In this document: one piece after another, positions 9,088-17,500 of the stretch
How the letters are laid out: every line of letters begins with the position of its first letter
Position numbering within the stretch: the stretch's first letter is position 1
Notes under the pieces: generated by a model
Database searches by the model: none
Told to the model about the DNA's origin: nothing
The model's input: only the letters and a program-made list of their open reading frames with translations
Program-made: the position numbers and the translations under genes
From: G963667145 sp963676515 [NCBI: Candidatus Cloacimonadota bacterium]
GTDB taxonomy: Bacteria; Cloacimonadota; Cloacimonadia; G963667145
Length of the DNA stretch: 64,000 bases
Direction: 5' to 3'
Assembly (NCBI GenBank): GCA_963676515.1
Contig: OY781061.1
Coordinates: 1,426,001-1,490,000 of the forward strand

Positions 9088-9970
9088 CTTACTGGATTGT
9101 ATCGGTAATACGCCTTTGCTCCGCTTGCAAAAAATAGAGCCGCACGCAGGAGTGCAGATCTATGCGAAGCTGGAGTTTATGAACCCCGGCGGTTCTATCA
9201 AAGATAGACCAGCGGCGATGATGATTCGTAAAGGGCTAGAAGACGGCAAGTTAACTAAGGATAAAACGATTATCGAAGCGACATCGGGCAATACTGGTAT
9301 GGCTTTGGCGATGTTGGCGGCACATCTGGGATACAAATGTAAAATCGTGATGAGTAGTGCCGTGAGCCAAGAGCGGGTGCAAATTTTGCAAGGTTTTGGC
9401 GTAGAAGTGGCGTTGTCCGCCAAAGATAAAGGCACGGACGGTGCGATTGAGCTCTTGCAGGAGATAGTGGCGGCTGACCCTGACAAATATTTTTATCCTG
9501 ACCAGTTTAGCAATCCTTTCAATCCTTTCTCGCATTATTCGGGCACTGCACCAGAGATTTATGAGCAGATGGCGGGGAAAATTGATTATTTTGTCGCTGG
9601 GATGGGCTCTACTGGCACGCTGATGGGATGTAGTAAATATTTCAAAGAGAAAGATAAAAACATCAAGATAATTGGGCTAGAACCACAGCTGAAGCATAAT
9701 TTGCAAGGATTGAAAAATATGGTGGAGTCTGTAAAGCCCAAAATATTTAAAATCGGAGAGCTAGATCAGGTAAAAAATGTTTTTTGCAACGAAGCTTTTG
9801 CGATGACCAGAAGACTCGCTCAGGAAGAGGGGCTTTTCGTGGGGATGAGCTCAGGAGCGAATGTTTTAGGTGCTGTGGAGCTGGCTAAGAGTTTGAAAAC
9901 TGGAGTGATAGTAACGGTGCTGACAGACCGTGGTGATAGGTATCTATCGACTGATTTGTTTAGAAGATAG
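9074..9970 (+). CDS. cysK: Cysteine synthase (O-acetylserine sulfhydrylase family)
   Basis: PLP-dependent enzyme that makes cysteine from O-acetylserine (or a related activated serine) and sulfide. The 298-aa protein shows the N-terminal IGNTPLLRL, the PLP lysine in GGSIKDRPA (about K43), the substrate loop EATSGNTGMALA and the phosphate-binding GMGSTGTLMG. The C-terminus RYLSTDLF is characteristic. Its start lies inside iscU, so it is the last gene of the isc operon, which would couple cysteine supply to desulfurase demand. CysK versus CysM substrate preference cannot be told by eye. No cysE is in the window. Confidence 0.92.
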   Translation: MRTTSLLDCIGNTPLLRLQKIEPHAGVQIYAKLEFMNPGGSIKDRPAAMMIRKGLEDGKLTKDKTIIEATSGNTGMALAMLAAHLGYKCKIVMSSAVSQERVQILQGFGVEVALSAKDKGTDGAIELLQEIVAADPDKYFYPDQFSNPFNPFSHYSGTAPEIYEQMAGKIDYFVAGMGSTGTLMGCSKYFKEKDKNIKIIGLEPQLKHNLQGLKNMVESVKPKIFKIGELDQVKNVFCNEAFAMTRRLAQEEGLFVGMSSGANVLGAVELAKSLKTGVIVTVLTDRGDRYLSTDLFRR

Positions 9971-10107
9971 GGGCAGGTTTTGACTCTGGTGAGTCACTTG
10001 CCTTCATCCTCATTCTCGCACACCACTTGCTTTGCGTTCTTACCTGCCTTCATTCTGAGCGAAAGCGGGAATCCATTCTCCTTGGATTGGTCTCCTGACG
10101 GAGGGTC
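9971..10107. other. Gap after cysK with short hairpins
   Basis: A hairpin (TGACTC and GAGTCA, flanked by GGCA and TGCC) lies at 9973-10003 and may end the isc operon, though it lacks a T-run. A segment near 10050 (CATTCTGAGCGAAAGCGG) resembles common dispersed intergenic repeats. No gene is seen. Confidence 0.35.
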
Positions 10108-10330
10108 TTACTTTTCCCTTTGGTTGACCAAAGCGAAAAGTAACAAAAGGTAAAGTCAAAATACCAAATCAGTAAGCTAAATTCTAAACCTTCTTTGCAC
10201 GCTGAAAGGCTTGTGCTAGAAATCACAATTGTCTTAATAGAGGAGATATAGCACATCGCTCTTCAGCGTAAGCTCAGGACGGCTAATGAATTTCACGCTT
10301 CCTGCTTTATGTATTTATTAGCCTAGCCCA
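10108..10330 (+). repeat. Dispersed structured element, copy A
   Basis: The copy starts with a near-perfect inverted repeat (10108-10143, arms TTACTTTTC-CTTTGGT and ACCAAAG-GAAAAGTAA). A linker with GTCAAAATACC and AGTAAGCTAAATTCTAAACC follows. Next comes a two-tier stem: ACGCTGAA (10199-10206) with TTCAGCGT (10262-10269), and inside it GTGCTA (10213-10218) with TAGCAC (10249-10254). A third stem pairs GGCTAAT (10281-10287) with ATTAGCC (10317-10323). The loop holds AATCACA..TGTC and GATATAGC, shared with the copies at 10454-10660 and 41959-42184. No protein is encoded. RNA or mobile-DNA function is unknown. Confidence 0.75.
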
Positions 10331-10340
10331 TCCCTTTTTT

Positions 10341-10410
10341 CTCGCTCCCAAGCTCCAGCTTGGGAGTGTATATGTGTTAATTAATTGATTGCCATACTTT
10401 ATTTCGGACA
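10341..10410 (+). repeat. Repeat CTCGCTCCCAAGCTCCAGCT, first copy
   Basis: This palindromic repeat (CTCCCAAGCTCCAGCTTGGGAG) is followed by GTATATGTGTTAATTAATT. A second, slightly diverged copy lies at 11103-11170. The two bracket the interval that holds structured element C and a transposase-like fragment. Confidence 0.7.
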
Positions 10411-10453
10411 CTGTCGGTTATTTATTTAGTTGGCTCTGCTAACGCAGGGTTTT

Positions 10454-10660
10454 CTATTTCTTTTTGACAGACCAAAAAGAAGTAGAAGAAAGAAAAAGTC
10501 AAAAAACCTAAGCTTCTAGCAAAATTACTAAGCCTTGCCTCGACGCTGTCAGTCTTGAGCTATGAATCACATCTGTCGCTTTTTGGGGATATAGCTCGGC
10601 GGCGTCAGCGTAGCTCCGCAAGGCGTAAGTAATTGTATGCTAGTTGCTTAAAGTTTTTAT
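10454..10660 (+). repeat. Dispersed structured element, copy C (diverged)
   Basis: It has the same order of parts as copy A. An inverted repeat (10454-10466 with 10472-10485) is followed by AAGTCAAAAAACCTAAGC. The two-tier stem pairs ACGCTG (10543-10548) with CAGCGT (10606-10611), and GAGCTA (10557-10562) with TAGCTC (10592-10597). In copies A and B the inner stem is GTGCTA with TAGCAC, so the second pair has changed from T-A to A-T on both sides, a compensatory change. The conserved loop words AATCACA..TGTC and GATATAGC are kept. Confidence 0.7.
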
Positions 10661-10749
10661 TGGCGGTTTCTTGTGTATAAGTGATGGTTACAAAAAGCGA
10701 GTGGTGACACTCAATACTGGTGGAGAGCAGAGGGATAATATTGTTTAGA

Positions 10750-10884
10750 ATGAGGCTGTGCAAAGCACACACTTATGAGATTAGGGTTGTTGCCCACAAT
10801 GACGATGTTTTTTTGAAAGTTCAGCAGGTGCTGCAAGAGGGTGCTAAAAAAGTCATTCAAGCCGAGGTTCGTGAACTTGTTTAA
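10750..10884 (+). pseudogene. 44-codon fragment resembling the N-terminus of an IS256-type transposase
   Basis: An ORF too short to be a full gene reads from ATG to TAA. Its second half, VLQEGAKKVIQAEVRELV, resembles the VLREGAxxLLxxAIExEVxEFL segment near the start of mutator/IS256-family transposases. The similarity is weak and judged by eye, and no continuation of a transposase is evident after the stop. It lies between the two CTCGCTCCC repeats, so a decayed insertion is plausible. Confidence 0.3.
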
Positions 10885-11029
10885 ACGACTGAGCTGGTGG
10901 CTGTGCGACTAGGCTTAGGTCTCTTCTTTAGGCTTGCTGGGAAAGGCTTTAAGTCTGAGTTACAGCCACTGCGAGGGTAGTTTTACAAGTTAGAACTGAG
11001 GTTTATGACTTTGATTTTTTTCTTTCGGT

Positions 11030-11080
11030 GTTACCTTTCTTTTTTATCACTAAAAGAAGAAAGGTAACATCTTGCAATAG
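11030..11080 (+). repeat. Inverted repeat and partner of an inverted dispersed copy at 53118-53162
   Basis: Perfect 12-bp arms GTTACCTTTCTT (11030-11041) and AAGAAAGGTAAC (11057-11068) form a hairpin. Bases 11036-11080 recur in reverse orientation at 53118-53162 with 43 of 45 bases identical. The hairpin resembles the first stem of the structured elements. Confidence 0.75.
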
Positions 11081-11102
11081 AGGAAGTTATGGCATAATTT
11101 TT

Positions 11103-11190
11103 CTCGCTCCCAAGCTCCAGCTTGCGAGCGTATATGTTTTAATAAATTAACTGTATGTTTTGTTTCGTATGCATTCCCAAGTAAAACTTG
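11103..11190 (+). repeat. Repeat CTCGCTCCCAAGCTCCAGCT, second copy
   Basis: Direct repeat of the element at 10341, again followed by GTATATGT and an AT-rich tail. Just downstream, CCCAAGT and ACTTGGG (about 11176-11191) form a further small hairpin. Confidence 0.65.
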
Positions 11191-11240
11191 GGAAAGAGGG
11201 TTTGAGAAAGAGAAGAACGCGTTCCCCCTCTATTTTTTTC

Positions 11241-11269
11241 TTGACATATGAGAGGGTAAAAATTGCATT
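11241..11269 (+). promoter_or_regulatory. Possible promoter of tRNA-Met
   Basis: A perfect -35 TTGACA at 11241-11246 is followed, after 17 bases, by TGCATT at 11264-11269, which matches a -10 at only three positions. It would start transcription about a dozen bases before the tRNA. Confidence 0.4.
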
Positions 11270-11289
11270 GCAATACGATGAAATTAACA

Positions 11290-11365
11290 GGACCTATAGC
11301 TCAGTTGGTAGAGCTTCCGGCTCATAACCGGACGGTCAGTGGTTCGAATCCACTTGGGTCCACCA
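11290..11365 (+). tRNA. tRNA-Met (anticodon CAT), probably elongator
   Basis: A 76-base cloverleaf. The acceptor GGACCTA pairs with TGGGTCC (one G-U), the discriminator is A, and CCA is encoded. The D-arm is GCTC/GAGC. The anticodon arm is TCCGG-CTCATAA-CCGGA, with CAT in the loop. The T-arm is AGTGG-TTCGAAT-CCACT. The fully paired first position and the lack of three G-C pairs in the anticodon stem argue against initiator tRNA. A CAT tRNA modified to read AUA (Ile2) cannot be excluded by eye. Confidence 0.93.
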
Positions 11366-11386
11366 TTTTTTTTGTGTTTATAAGGT

Positions 11387-11463
11387 AAGGAGATTGAAGT
11401 TTGATTAACTTTTTTTGTCGAGTGCGAGTGAGAAAAGTTGATAGATTTGAGCTCCTTTTTTTG
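11387..11463 (+). terminator. Long imperfect hairpin with T-run after tRNA-Met
   Basis: AAGGAG (11387) can pair with CTCCTT (11452), and inside it AACTTTT pairs with AAAAGTT. A T-run follows. It probably ends the tRNA transcript. A second AAGGAG at 11483 then serves the next gene. Confidence 0.55.
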
Positions 11464-11493
11464 TAACTTCATTTCGGGAAGTAAGGAGATTTT

Positions 11494-12039
11494 TTGAGAG
11501 TCGGAGAGTTGTTAAAACAGCATAGAGATTCTATTGGCAAGAGCCTAGAAGAGGTAGCTCTGACCACGAGAATTTCGCTGGACATTCTGAGGTGGATCGA
11601 GTCGGAAGATCAAAATTATTACAAAAAAGGCACGCTGGCGAGAAACTTCGTTTACACTTACGCAAGAGGGATAGGGGCTGATACGGGCAAGATTTTGGAA
11701 GCTTTTGATGCTGAATACTCTGTGGAAAAAGAAGTTAAGCGAAGTTTAGGAGATTTCGACCAATCGAAAAGTTTTTGGTCGAGCAAGTGGTGTTTGTACG
11801 GTTTGCCTATCGTGGTGGTGATCGGATTGATGCTTTTTATTACCAACTATATTCATAGTAACTTCGAAGTGTACCCCTTGGCGGTAAGCCAATTTAAAGA
11901 GAAAAAACAAGAAGCGAAAACAAGCAAAGCTAACTTGGAAGCTGAGCAAATCGCTGTGTGGCTTGCCGATAGCACAGATTATGTGGGCGAGTATATCTTG
12001 AGTAAAGAAAATCCGATGAATGTAAAACTAAATCCTTGA
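11494..12039 (+). CDS. RodZ-like membrane protein with N-terminal helix-turn-helix
   Basis: A 181-aa protein. Residues 1-70 form an XRE-type helix-turn-helix of the RodZ/HTH_25 kind (VGELLKQHRDSIGKSLEEVA, then ISLDILRWIES). One membrane segment follows at about 109-127 (LYGLPIVVVIGLMLFITNYI), then a short lysine-rich outer tail. RodZ links the MreB cytoskeleton to cell-wall synthesis. This one is short and lacks the usual C-terminal domain, so the role is an inference. The start is TTG with AAGGAG 5 bases upstream; no ATG fits. gatC follows 24 bases later. Confidence 0.7.
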   Translation: MRVGELLKQHRDSIGKSLEEVALTTRISLDILRWIESEDQNYYKKGTLARNFVYTYARGIGADTGKILEAFDAEYSVEKEVKRSLGDFDQSKSFWSSKWCLYGLPIVVVIGLMLFITNYIHSNFEVYPLAVSQFKEKKQEAKTSKANLEAEQIAVWLADSTDYVGEYILSKENPMNVKLNP

Positions 12040-12063
12040 TTATTGTAAAAAGGTGATAAGAAG

Positions 12064-12345
12064 ATGATAAACGCAGAAGAGATAAAAAAAATTGCCGATT
12101 TGTGCAAAGTCGATTTCGATAATTTGCAAGAGTTTAGCGAAGATTTCGACAAGATAGTAGATTATGTGAAGGTGATAAGTGAAGTGCAAGGGCAAGATGA
12201 TGCAAAGAAAAACTTTTCGCTAGATTATGCAGATTTGCGTGATGACGAACTGGAAGAATCTCTGAGTCGAGAGGCAGCTCTGGCTAATAGGCAGACGAAA
12301 GATTCTGATGTCTATTTCAGCGTTCCTAAGACGGTGAAAAGATGA
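12064..12345 (+). CDS. gatC: Asp-tRNA(Asn)/Glu-tRNA(Gln) amidotransferase subunit C
   Basis: A small 93-aa subunit that clamps GatA and GatB in the enzyme converting misacylated Glu-tRNA(Gln) or Asp-tRNA(Asn). The family pattern is seen: IKKIADLCKVDF at the start, a central helical part, and DVYFSVPKTVKR at the end, which matches the usual DG-F-VP-V ending. gatA is 43 kb away at 55395 and gatB is not in the window, so the three subunits are unlinked here. Confidence 0.85.
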   Translation: MINAEEIKKIADLCKVDFDNLQEFSEDFDKIVDYVKVISEVQGQDDAKKNFSLDYADLRDDELEESLSREAALANRQTKDSDVYFSVPKTVKR

Positions 12346-12398
12346 TTTTTTTGTGATTAGTGTGATTAAGTTTTAGTTAATTTTGTGGAGATTGAATT

Positions 12399-13310
12399 AT
12401 GAAGTATATTTTTGGACCAATTTTGTCCAGAAGGCTAGGTGTGTCTTTGGGAGTGGACATCGTTCCTTACAAGTATTGCAGTTTTGACTGTGTGTATTGT
12501 GAATCGGGGAAAACCACGGATCTCAGTAGTCAGCGGGCGGAGCTAGTGCCGACTGCCGATGTGATAAAGGAGCTAGACAGCTATCTGCAAAAAAGTCCCA
12601 AACTAGATTATGTTACTTTTTCGGGAAATGGCGAGCCAGCTTTGTCCACATCTCTGGAGAAAATTACCGATTTTATGAAAGAGAAGTATCCACAATACAA
12701 GCTTTGTATGATTACCAACTCTTCCTCTTATTTAGAGCCTCGCGTAGATCTTTTGGTGCCATCGTTGGATGCCGTCAGCCAAGATGTTTTCGAGCAAATA
12801 AATCGACCAGCCGAAGGCATAAAAGCATCTGAGATTGTAGAAAGTTTGACTAAATTCCAAAAAATATTTACTGGGCAGATGTGGCTGGAGATATTTTTGG
12901 CAACTGGAGTGAACGACACAAAGGCGGAGCTGCACAAGCTAATAGAAGCGGTGCACAAGATAAAGCCTGAGCGAGTGCAGCTGAACACTCTGGATCGCCC
13001 TGGTACAGAGGCGTGGGTGCGTCCAGTGCCTTATGAGCGGTTGCAGGAGATAGCTGCGATGGATTGGGGTGTGGTGGTGGATGTCCCCACGAGGAGCAAA
13101 AAGCTTGTGGATGTCGATTATCTGGATGCGGGACTGGTGGAGCAGATAAAGCAGACAGTGAAGCGAAGACCGTGTACTATTCCAGAGCTGGCAAAGATTT
13201 TGGGAGCTAATTTGCATTTGGTGGGCAAAGAGGTGGCGAGATTGGAAGATAAAGGTGAATTAGAAATATCTATCGTTGAAGGTCAGTCTTTCGTGCGAGT
13301 GAAAGGGTGA
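12399..13310 (+). CDS. Radical SAM protein of the COG0731 type
   Basis: A 303-aa enzyme with the radical SAM cluster motif C-x3-C-x2-C at Cys27, Cys31 and Cys34 (YCSFDCVYC), followed by TFSGNGEPALS, the glycine-rich SAM-binding strand. The N-terminus FGPILSRRLGVSLGVDIVP is shared by a widespread bacterial family related to the wyosine enzyme Tyw1. The C-terminal about 60 residues look like a winged helix (RPCTIPELAKILGANLHL). Substrate unknown. The end overlaps the MFS gene by a GTGA. Confidence 0.8.
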   Translation: MKYIFGPILSRRLGVSLGVDIVPYKYCSFDCVYCESGKTTDLSSQRAELVPTADVIKELDSYLQKSPKLDYVTFSGNGEPALSTSLEKITDFMKEKYPQYKLCMITNSSSYLEPRVDLLVPSLDAVSQDVFEQINRPAEGIKASEIVESLTKFQKIFTGQMWLEIFLATGVNDTKAELHKLIEAVHKIKPERVQLNTLDRPGTEAWVRPVPYERLQEIAAMDWGVVVDVPTRSKKLVDVDYLDAGLVEQIKQTVKRRPCTIPELAKILGANLHLVGKEVARLEDKGELEISIVEGQSFVRVKG

Positions 13311-14479
13311 AATTGACCAAGTGGGGCGTCTTAACTCTCTGTCTAGTTAGTTCTTTATATGTCAGTGCTGCTGCCATAAGTGGCTCTCTGCCCGGCATGG
13401 CAGAACATTTTTTTCAATACCCAAACTCGAGGAGCTTGGCTCGATTAGTTTTGACTTTGCCTTCTTTAGCTATTGGAATTGGCTTTTTATTTTTTAACGG
13501 TTTTGTTAATAAATTCCCCATAAAAAAAGTTTTGATTTTTTCTCTGCTTGCTTATGCGATCTTCGGCCTTGTTCCTATTTTTAGTGTATCTTTACTCTTC
13601 ATTGCTCTCTCTAGGATAATATTGGGACTTGTCATTGGCGGAGCTTTTACTTGCGTGAATATCCTTATTGGCGACTATTTTTCTTTGGAAAAAAGAGAGA
13701 AGATGCTCGGCTATCAAGGGGTTGCCATTAGCCTTGGAGGGATAGTTTGGGTTGGTGGAGGCGGTTATCTGGTAGCTTATGGCTGGAAGGCACCTTTTTT
13801 TATTTACGGGTTTGGTTTTTTCCTTTTTCTCTTGAGTTTGTTTAGTTTGCCTACTCCCAAGGAAATCAAAAAACCTTTAAAAACAAACTCATTTTTAGCA
13901 AAGCAAGATTTTCTCAAAGCTTTTCCCATCTATCTTTCTATTTTTATCTTGATGTGTGTCTTTTTGATGATGCACAATATTATCCCTTTCATTTTGCAAG
14001 CCAATGGTTTTACGGAAAGCTATTATGTCGCCATGGTTTTTACAGTTTTAAATGTATCTACATGTATGATATGTTTTTTCTTTGCTAAGATTTTAGCAAA
14101 ATTTGATAACAGGAAGATATTCGTTTTGCTCTCTTTTGTAATGGGAGTGGGGTATCTGCTGATAGGTTTTGCTCATGGATATTGGTCTTTACTTTTTGGG
14201 GTGTTTGTTGCAGGGCTTGGAGGTGGGTTGGTAGTGGTCAATTGCACGAGTTCTCTGATGTGTCTAATATGCCCAAAGACGAAAGGAGCGATGATTGCGG
14301 GATTGAGTGCTTTTGCTTTTTTGGGACAAGGAGTGGCACCTTTTTGGGTGTATCTTGTCCTGAGATGGGTAAATGGTTCTCACGCTTTTGTCGTCGGTGC
14401 GTTTGTTTTATTCTCTTTGGGCTTAGTCTATTTGAATTTTGGCAAGAGTATGAACAGGGAAGTTTTGTTACAGAGATAG
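13307..14479 (+). CDS. Major facilitator superfamily transporter
   Basis: A 390-aa membrane protein with about 12 hydrophobic segments. The loop between segments 2 and 3 has NKFPIKKVLI, and a DYFSLEKREKMLGYQG loop follows segment 4, as in drug/sugar efflux MFS proteins. The GTG start overlaps the stop of the radical SAM gene (GTGA), which suggests coupled expression. The substrate cannot be predicted. Confidence 0.82.
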   Translation: MKLTKWGVLTLCLVSSLYVSAAAISGSLPGMAEHFFQYPNSRSLARLVLTLPSLAIGIGFLFFNGFVNKFPIKKVLIFSLLAYAIFGLVPIFSVSLLFIALSRIILGLVIGGAFTCVNILIGDYFSLEKREKMLGYQGVAISLGGIVWVGGGGYLVAYGWKAPFFIYGFGFFLFLLSLFSLPTPKEIKKPLKTNSFLAKQDFLKAFPIYLSIFILMCVFLMMHNIIPFILQANGFTESYYVAMVFTVLNVSTCMICFFFAKILAKFDNRKIFVLLSFVMGVGYLLIGFAHGYWSLLFGVFVAGLGGGLVVVNCTSSLMCLICPKTKGAMIAGLSAFAFLGQGVAPFWVYLVLRWVNGSHAFVVGAFVLFSLGLVYLNFGKSMNREVLLQR

Positions 14480-14549
14480 ATTTTAAAAAAAACTCTTGAC
14501 TCTGCATCCTCTAAATCAAGGTTACACTGATGAAAACAGGGGAAATTGT

Positions 14550-17500
14550 ATGTTAAAAACGATGATAACGAAAGTTTTTGGAGATAGATCTGCCAAAAAA
14601 TTAAAATCCATTTATCCTATTGTAGAGAAGATAAATGTTGTCTATAACTCTTTGCAAGATTTGTCAGAAGAAAAATTCAAAAAAAATCTGCAAGAGATCA
14701 AATATAGTATCCAAAAAAAGCTAGAGTCAGAAAAAGATGTTTTGGCGAAGCTGGAGCAAGATTATCAGGAACAAAAGACGGATGCTAATCACGACGCTCT
14801 GAGTAAACAACAAACGAAGCTGAAAGAGCAAACCAAGAGTATTCTGGACGATTACCTTCCCGAGGTGTTTGCGTATCTGAAAGATACTTGTAGACGCTTG
14901 CTGGGGCATAGCTATATGGTGGTGGAGCATGAGCAGGTGTGGGATATGGTGCCTTTTGATGTGCAACTCATCGGCGGGATAACCTTGCATGATGGAGAGA
15001 TAGCGGAGATGGCTACTGGTGAGGGGAAGACCTTGGTGGCAGTGCTACCACTGTTCCTCAACGCGATGACTGGAGAGGGTGCTCATCTGATAACGGTGAA
15101 CGACTATTTGGCGAAAAGGGATTCCCAGTGGATGACGCCAGTGTTCGAGTATCATGGCTTTAGCGTGGGTTGTTTGCAAAATATGATGAGCTCGGAAGAA
15201 AAGCAAGCTATTTATGCTTGTGATATTGTGTATGGCACTAATAGCGAGTTTGGTTTCGATTATCTGAGAGACAATATGGCTGTGGACAAAAGCCAATTGG
15301 TGCAAAGAAAGTTGAATTACGCGATAATAGATGAGGTGGATAGTGTCTTGATAGACGAGGCAAGGACACCTTTGATCATCAGTGGACCTGTGCCCGAGAG
15401 CAAGAACTATTTTGCTGAATTCAAACCAATAATTTCCCGATTGTTTCGCTCGCAACGAGAGCTAGTGGGAACTTTTTTGAAAGATATTAGTAGCCTTGAT
15501 GTTGCCAAAGATAGCGTGGAAGTGGGTGGAATTTTGCTCAAGATAAAGAGAGCTTTGCCCAAACGGAAAGCTTTTTTGAAATTGCTCAAAGATCCTGCAT
15601 ACAAGCAAGCTTTGATAGATGCTGAGAATGTGGCTATTCGGGATAAAAATATGCATTTGGCGGACGAGCAGCTGTACTTCGTGGTGGATGAGCGAGGGCA
15701 CTCTTGTCATTTGAGTGAAAAAGGGCAGGCGGAAGTGGGCAAGCTGGAGAGTAATCTATTTTTGATAGACTCTCTGGATGATGCTTTGCGTGAGGTGGAC
15801 GAAGAAAAAGATTTATCTACGCAAGAAAAAGCGGAACGGAAAGAGGAAATTTCCGAAAACTTTTTGGACAAGAACGAAAAGTTGCACAATATAGATCAGC
15901 TTCTCAAGGCGTACTCTCTATTTAATAAAGATGAAGAGTATGTGGTGCAAGAGGGCAAGGTGATGATTGTGGACGAGTTCACGGGGCGTCTGATGCCCGG
16001 TAGGAGATTTTCGGAAGGATTGCATCAAGCTATAGAAGCCAAAGAGAGCGTGAAGATAGAGAAGGCGTCACAAACTTTTGCTACGGTGACGATTCAAAAC
16101 TATTTCAGGCTTTACAATAAGATTTCGGGCATGACAGGTACAGCTGTGACGGAGGCAAAAGAGTTCGGGGAGATATACAATCTGCCAGTGTTAGAGGTGC
16201 CGACAAATGTGCAGATCACCAGAGTCGATTATGACGATATGATATATTTGACCAAAAACGAGAAGTACCAAGCGGTGGTGGATGAGGTCGTGTATTGGCA
16301 CAAGCAGTGCAAACCTGTGCTAGTGGGTACTGTTTCGGTGGATGTCTCGGAATTATTATCTAAGATGCTCAAAAGACGGAAGATTCCCCACAATGTGCTG
16401 AATGCCAAGAAGAATCAGAAAGAGGCAGAGGTAGTGGAGAAAGCGGGCGAGCCAGGAGCGGTAACTATTGCTACCAACATGGCTGGGCGTGGAACAGACA
16501 TCAAGCTCGGTGAGGGTGTCATTACTCAGTCGAAAGAGAGCTATCGTCAGGGATACAACAAGAAGATAAGCGAAGAGTTGCCATATGGCAAGATGATGGA
16601 CGGACTGCATGTGATAGGCACAGAGCGGCACGAATCCAGGCGAATAGACCGTCAGCTGCGGGGACGGGCAGGTAGGCAGGGTGACCCGGGAACTTCTCGG
16701 TTTTATTTGTCGCTGGAAGATAATCTGATGCGACTATTCGGTTCGGATAGGATAGCACCGATGATGAAGAGACTAGGGCTCAGAGATGGCGAGGCTATCT
16801 ATCATCCGTGGATGAATCGCTCGGTGGAGAAAGCTCAGAAGCGAGTGGAGTCGCATAACTTCCAGATGCGGAAAAACCTTTTGGAATACGACCAAGTGGG
16901 CAGTAGCCAAAGGGAGATTATTTATTCTTACCGGAAGAAAGTGCTGGAAGGTAAAAGCGTGCGAACTGAAATATTGGGCTTCATAGAAGATTTTGTGTAT
17001 AATAAGATAGATGAAAATATAGATGTAGACGGAGCAGCTAAGAGCGAAGAGTTGTTGGCGAGAGTGAATAGAGAGCTAGACCTGAAGCTGGACGCTGCCG
17101 ACTATGAGCAAAAAGATCTGGAGGAGAAGTTGCAGGCGGATGTCTTGGCGGCTTATCATTACAAGGTCGACACGATGGGTGAGGAGATGATCGAGCAGAT
17201 AGAGCGGTTTGTGCTTTTGGAGACGGTGGATGAGCTTTATCGTGAGCATCTGCACGAGATGGACTCTCTCAAAGAAGGAATCGGTCTGCGGTCCTACGGG
17301 CAACGCGATCCGCTGATAGAGTACAAGAAAGAGAGTTTCAAGCTTTTTGAGGAGCTCTTGGCGAATATTACGGAGAGTGTGGCGAAGAAAGTTTTCATCT
17401 TCCGCGTGGTGGCAAAGCGACAATCTACGATGGATGAGCAGAATCTCAATCTTACTCATTCTAACACTTCCGCTTACAATCCAGACAATGGAGAAGATGC

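Noticed and set aside
10050-10256. 68-codon minus-strand ORF in the first gap
   Set aside because: It lies in the dispersed structured element and follows its repeats; no coding signs.
9971-11289. tmRNA, RNase P RNA, SRP RNA or 6S RNA in the long gap
   Set aside because: None of the conserved core words of these RNAs was found on the + strand; the gap is explained by repeats.
11284-11472. 62-codon minus-strand ORF over the tRNA
   Set aside because: It reads through the antisense of tRNA-Met and its terminator; such ORFs are artefacts.
14496-14549. Longer N-terminus of SecA from 14496
   Set aside because: It lacks an ATG and family similarity; the ATG at 14550 has AGGGGA and matches the usual SecA start.
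15045-15455. Minus-strand ORFs of 100-200 codons inside secA, ligA, metH and the PFOR gene
   Set aside because: They lack ribosome sites and family motifs and simply mirror the codon bias of the + strand genes.
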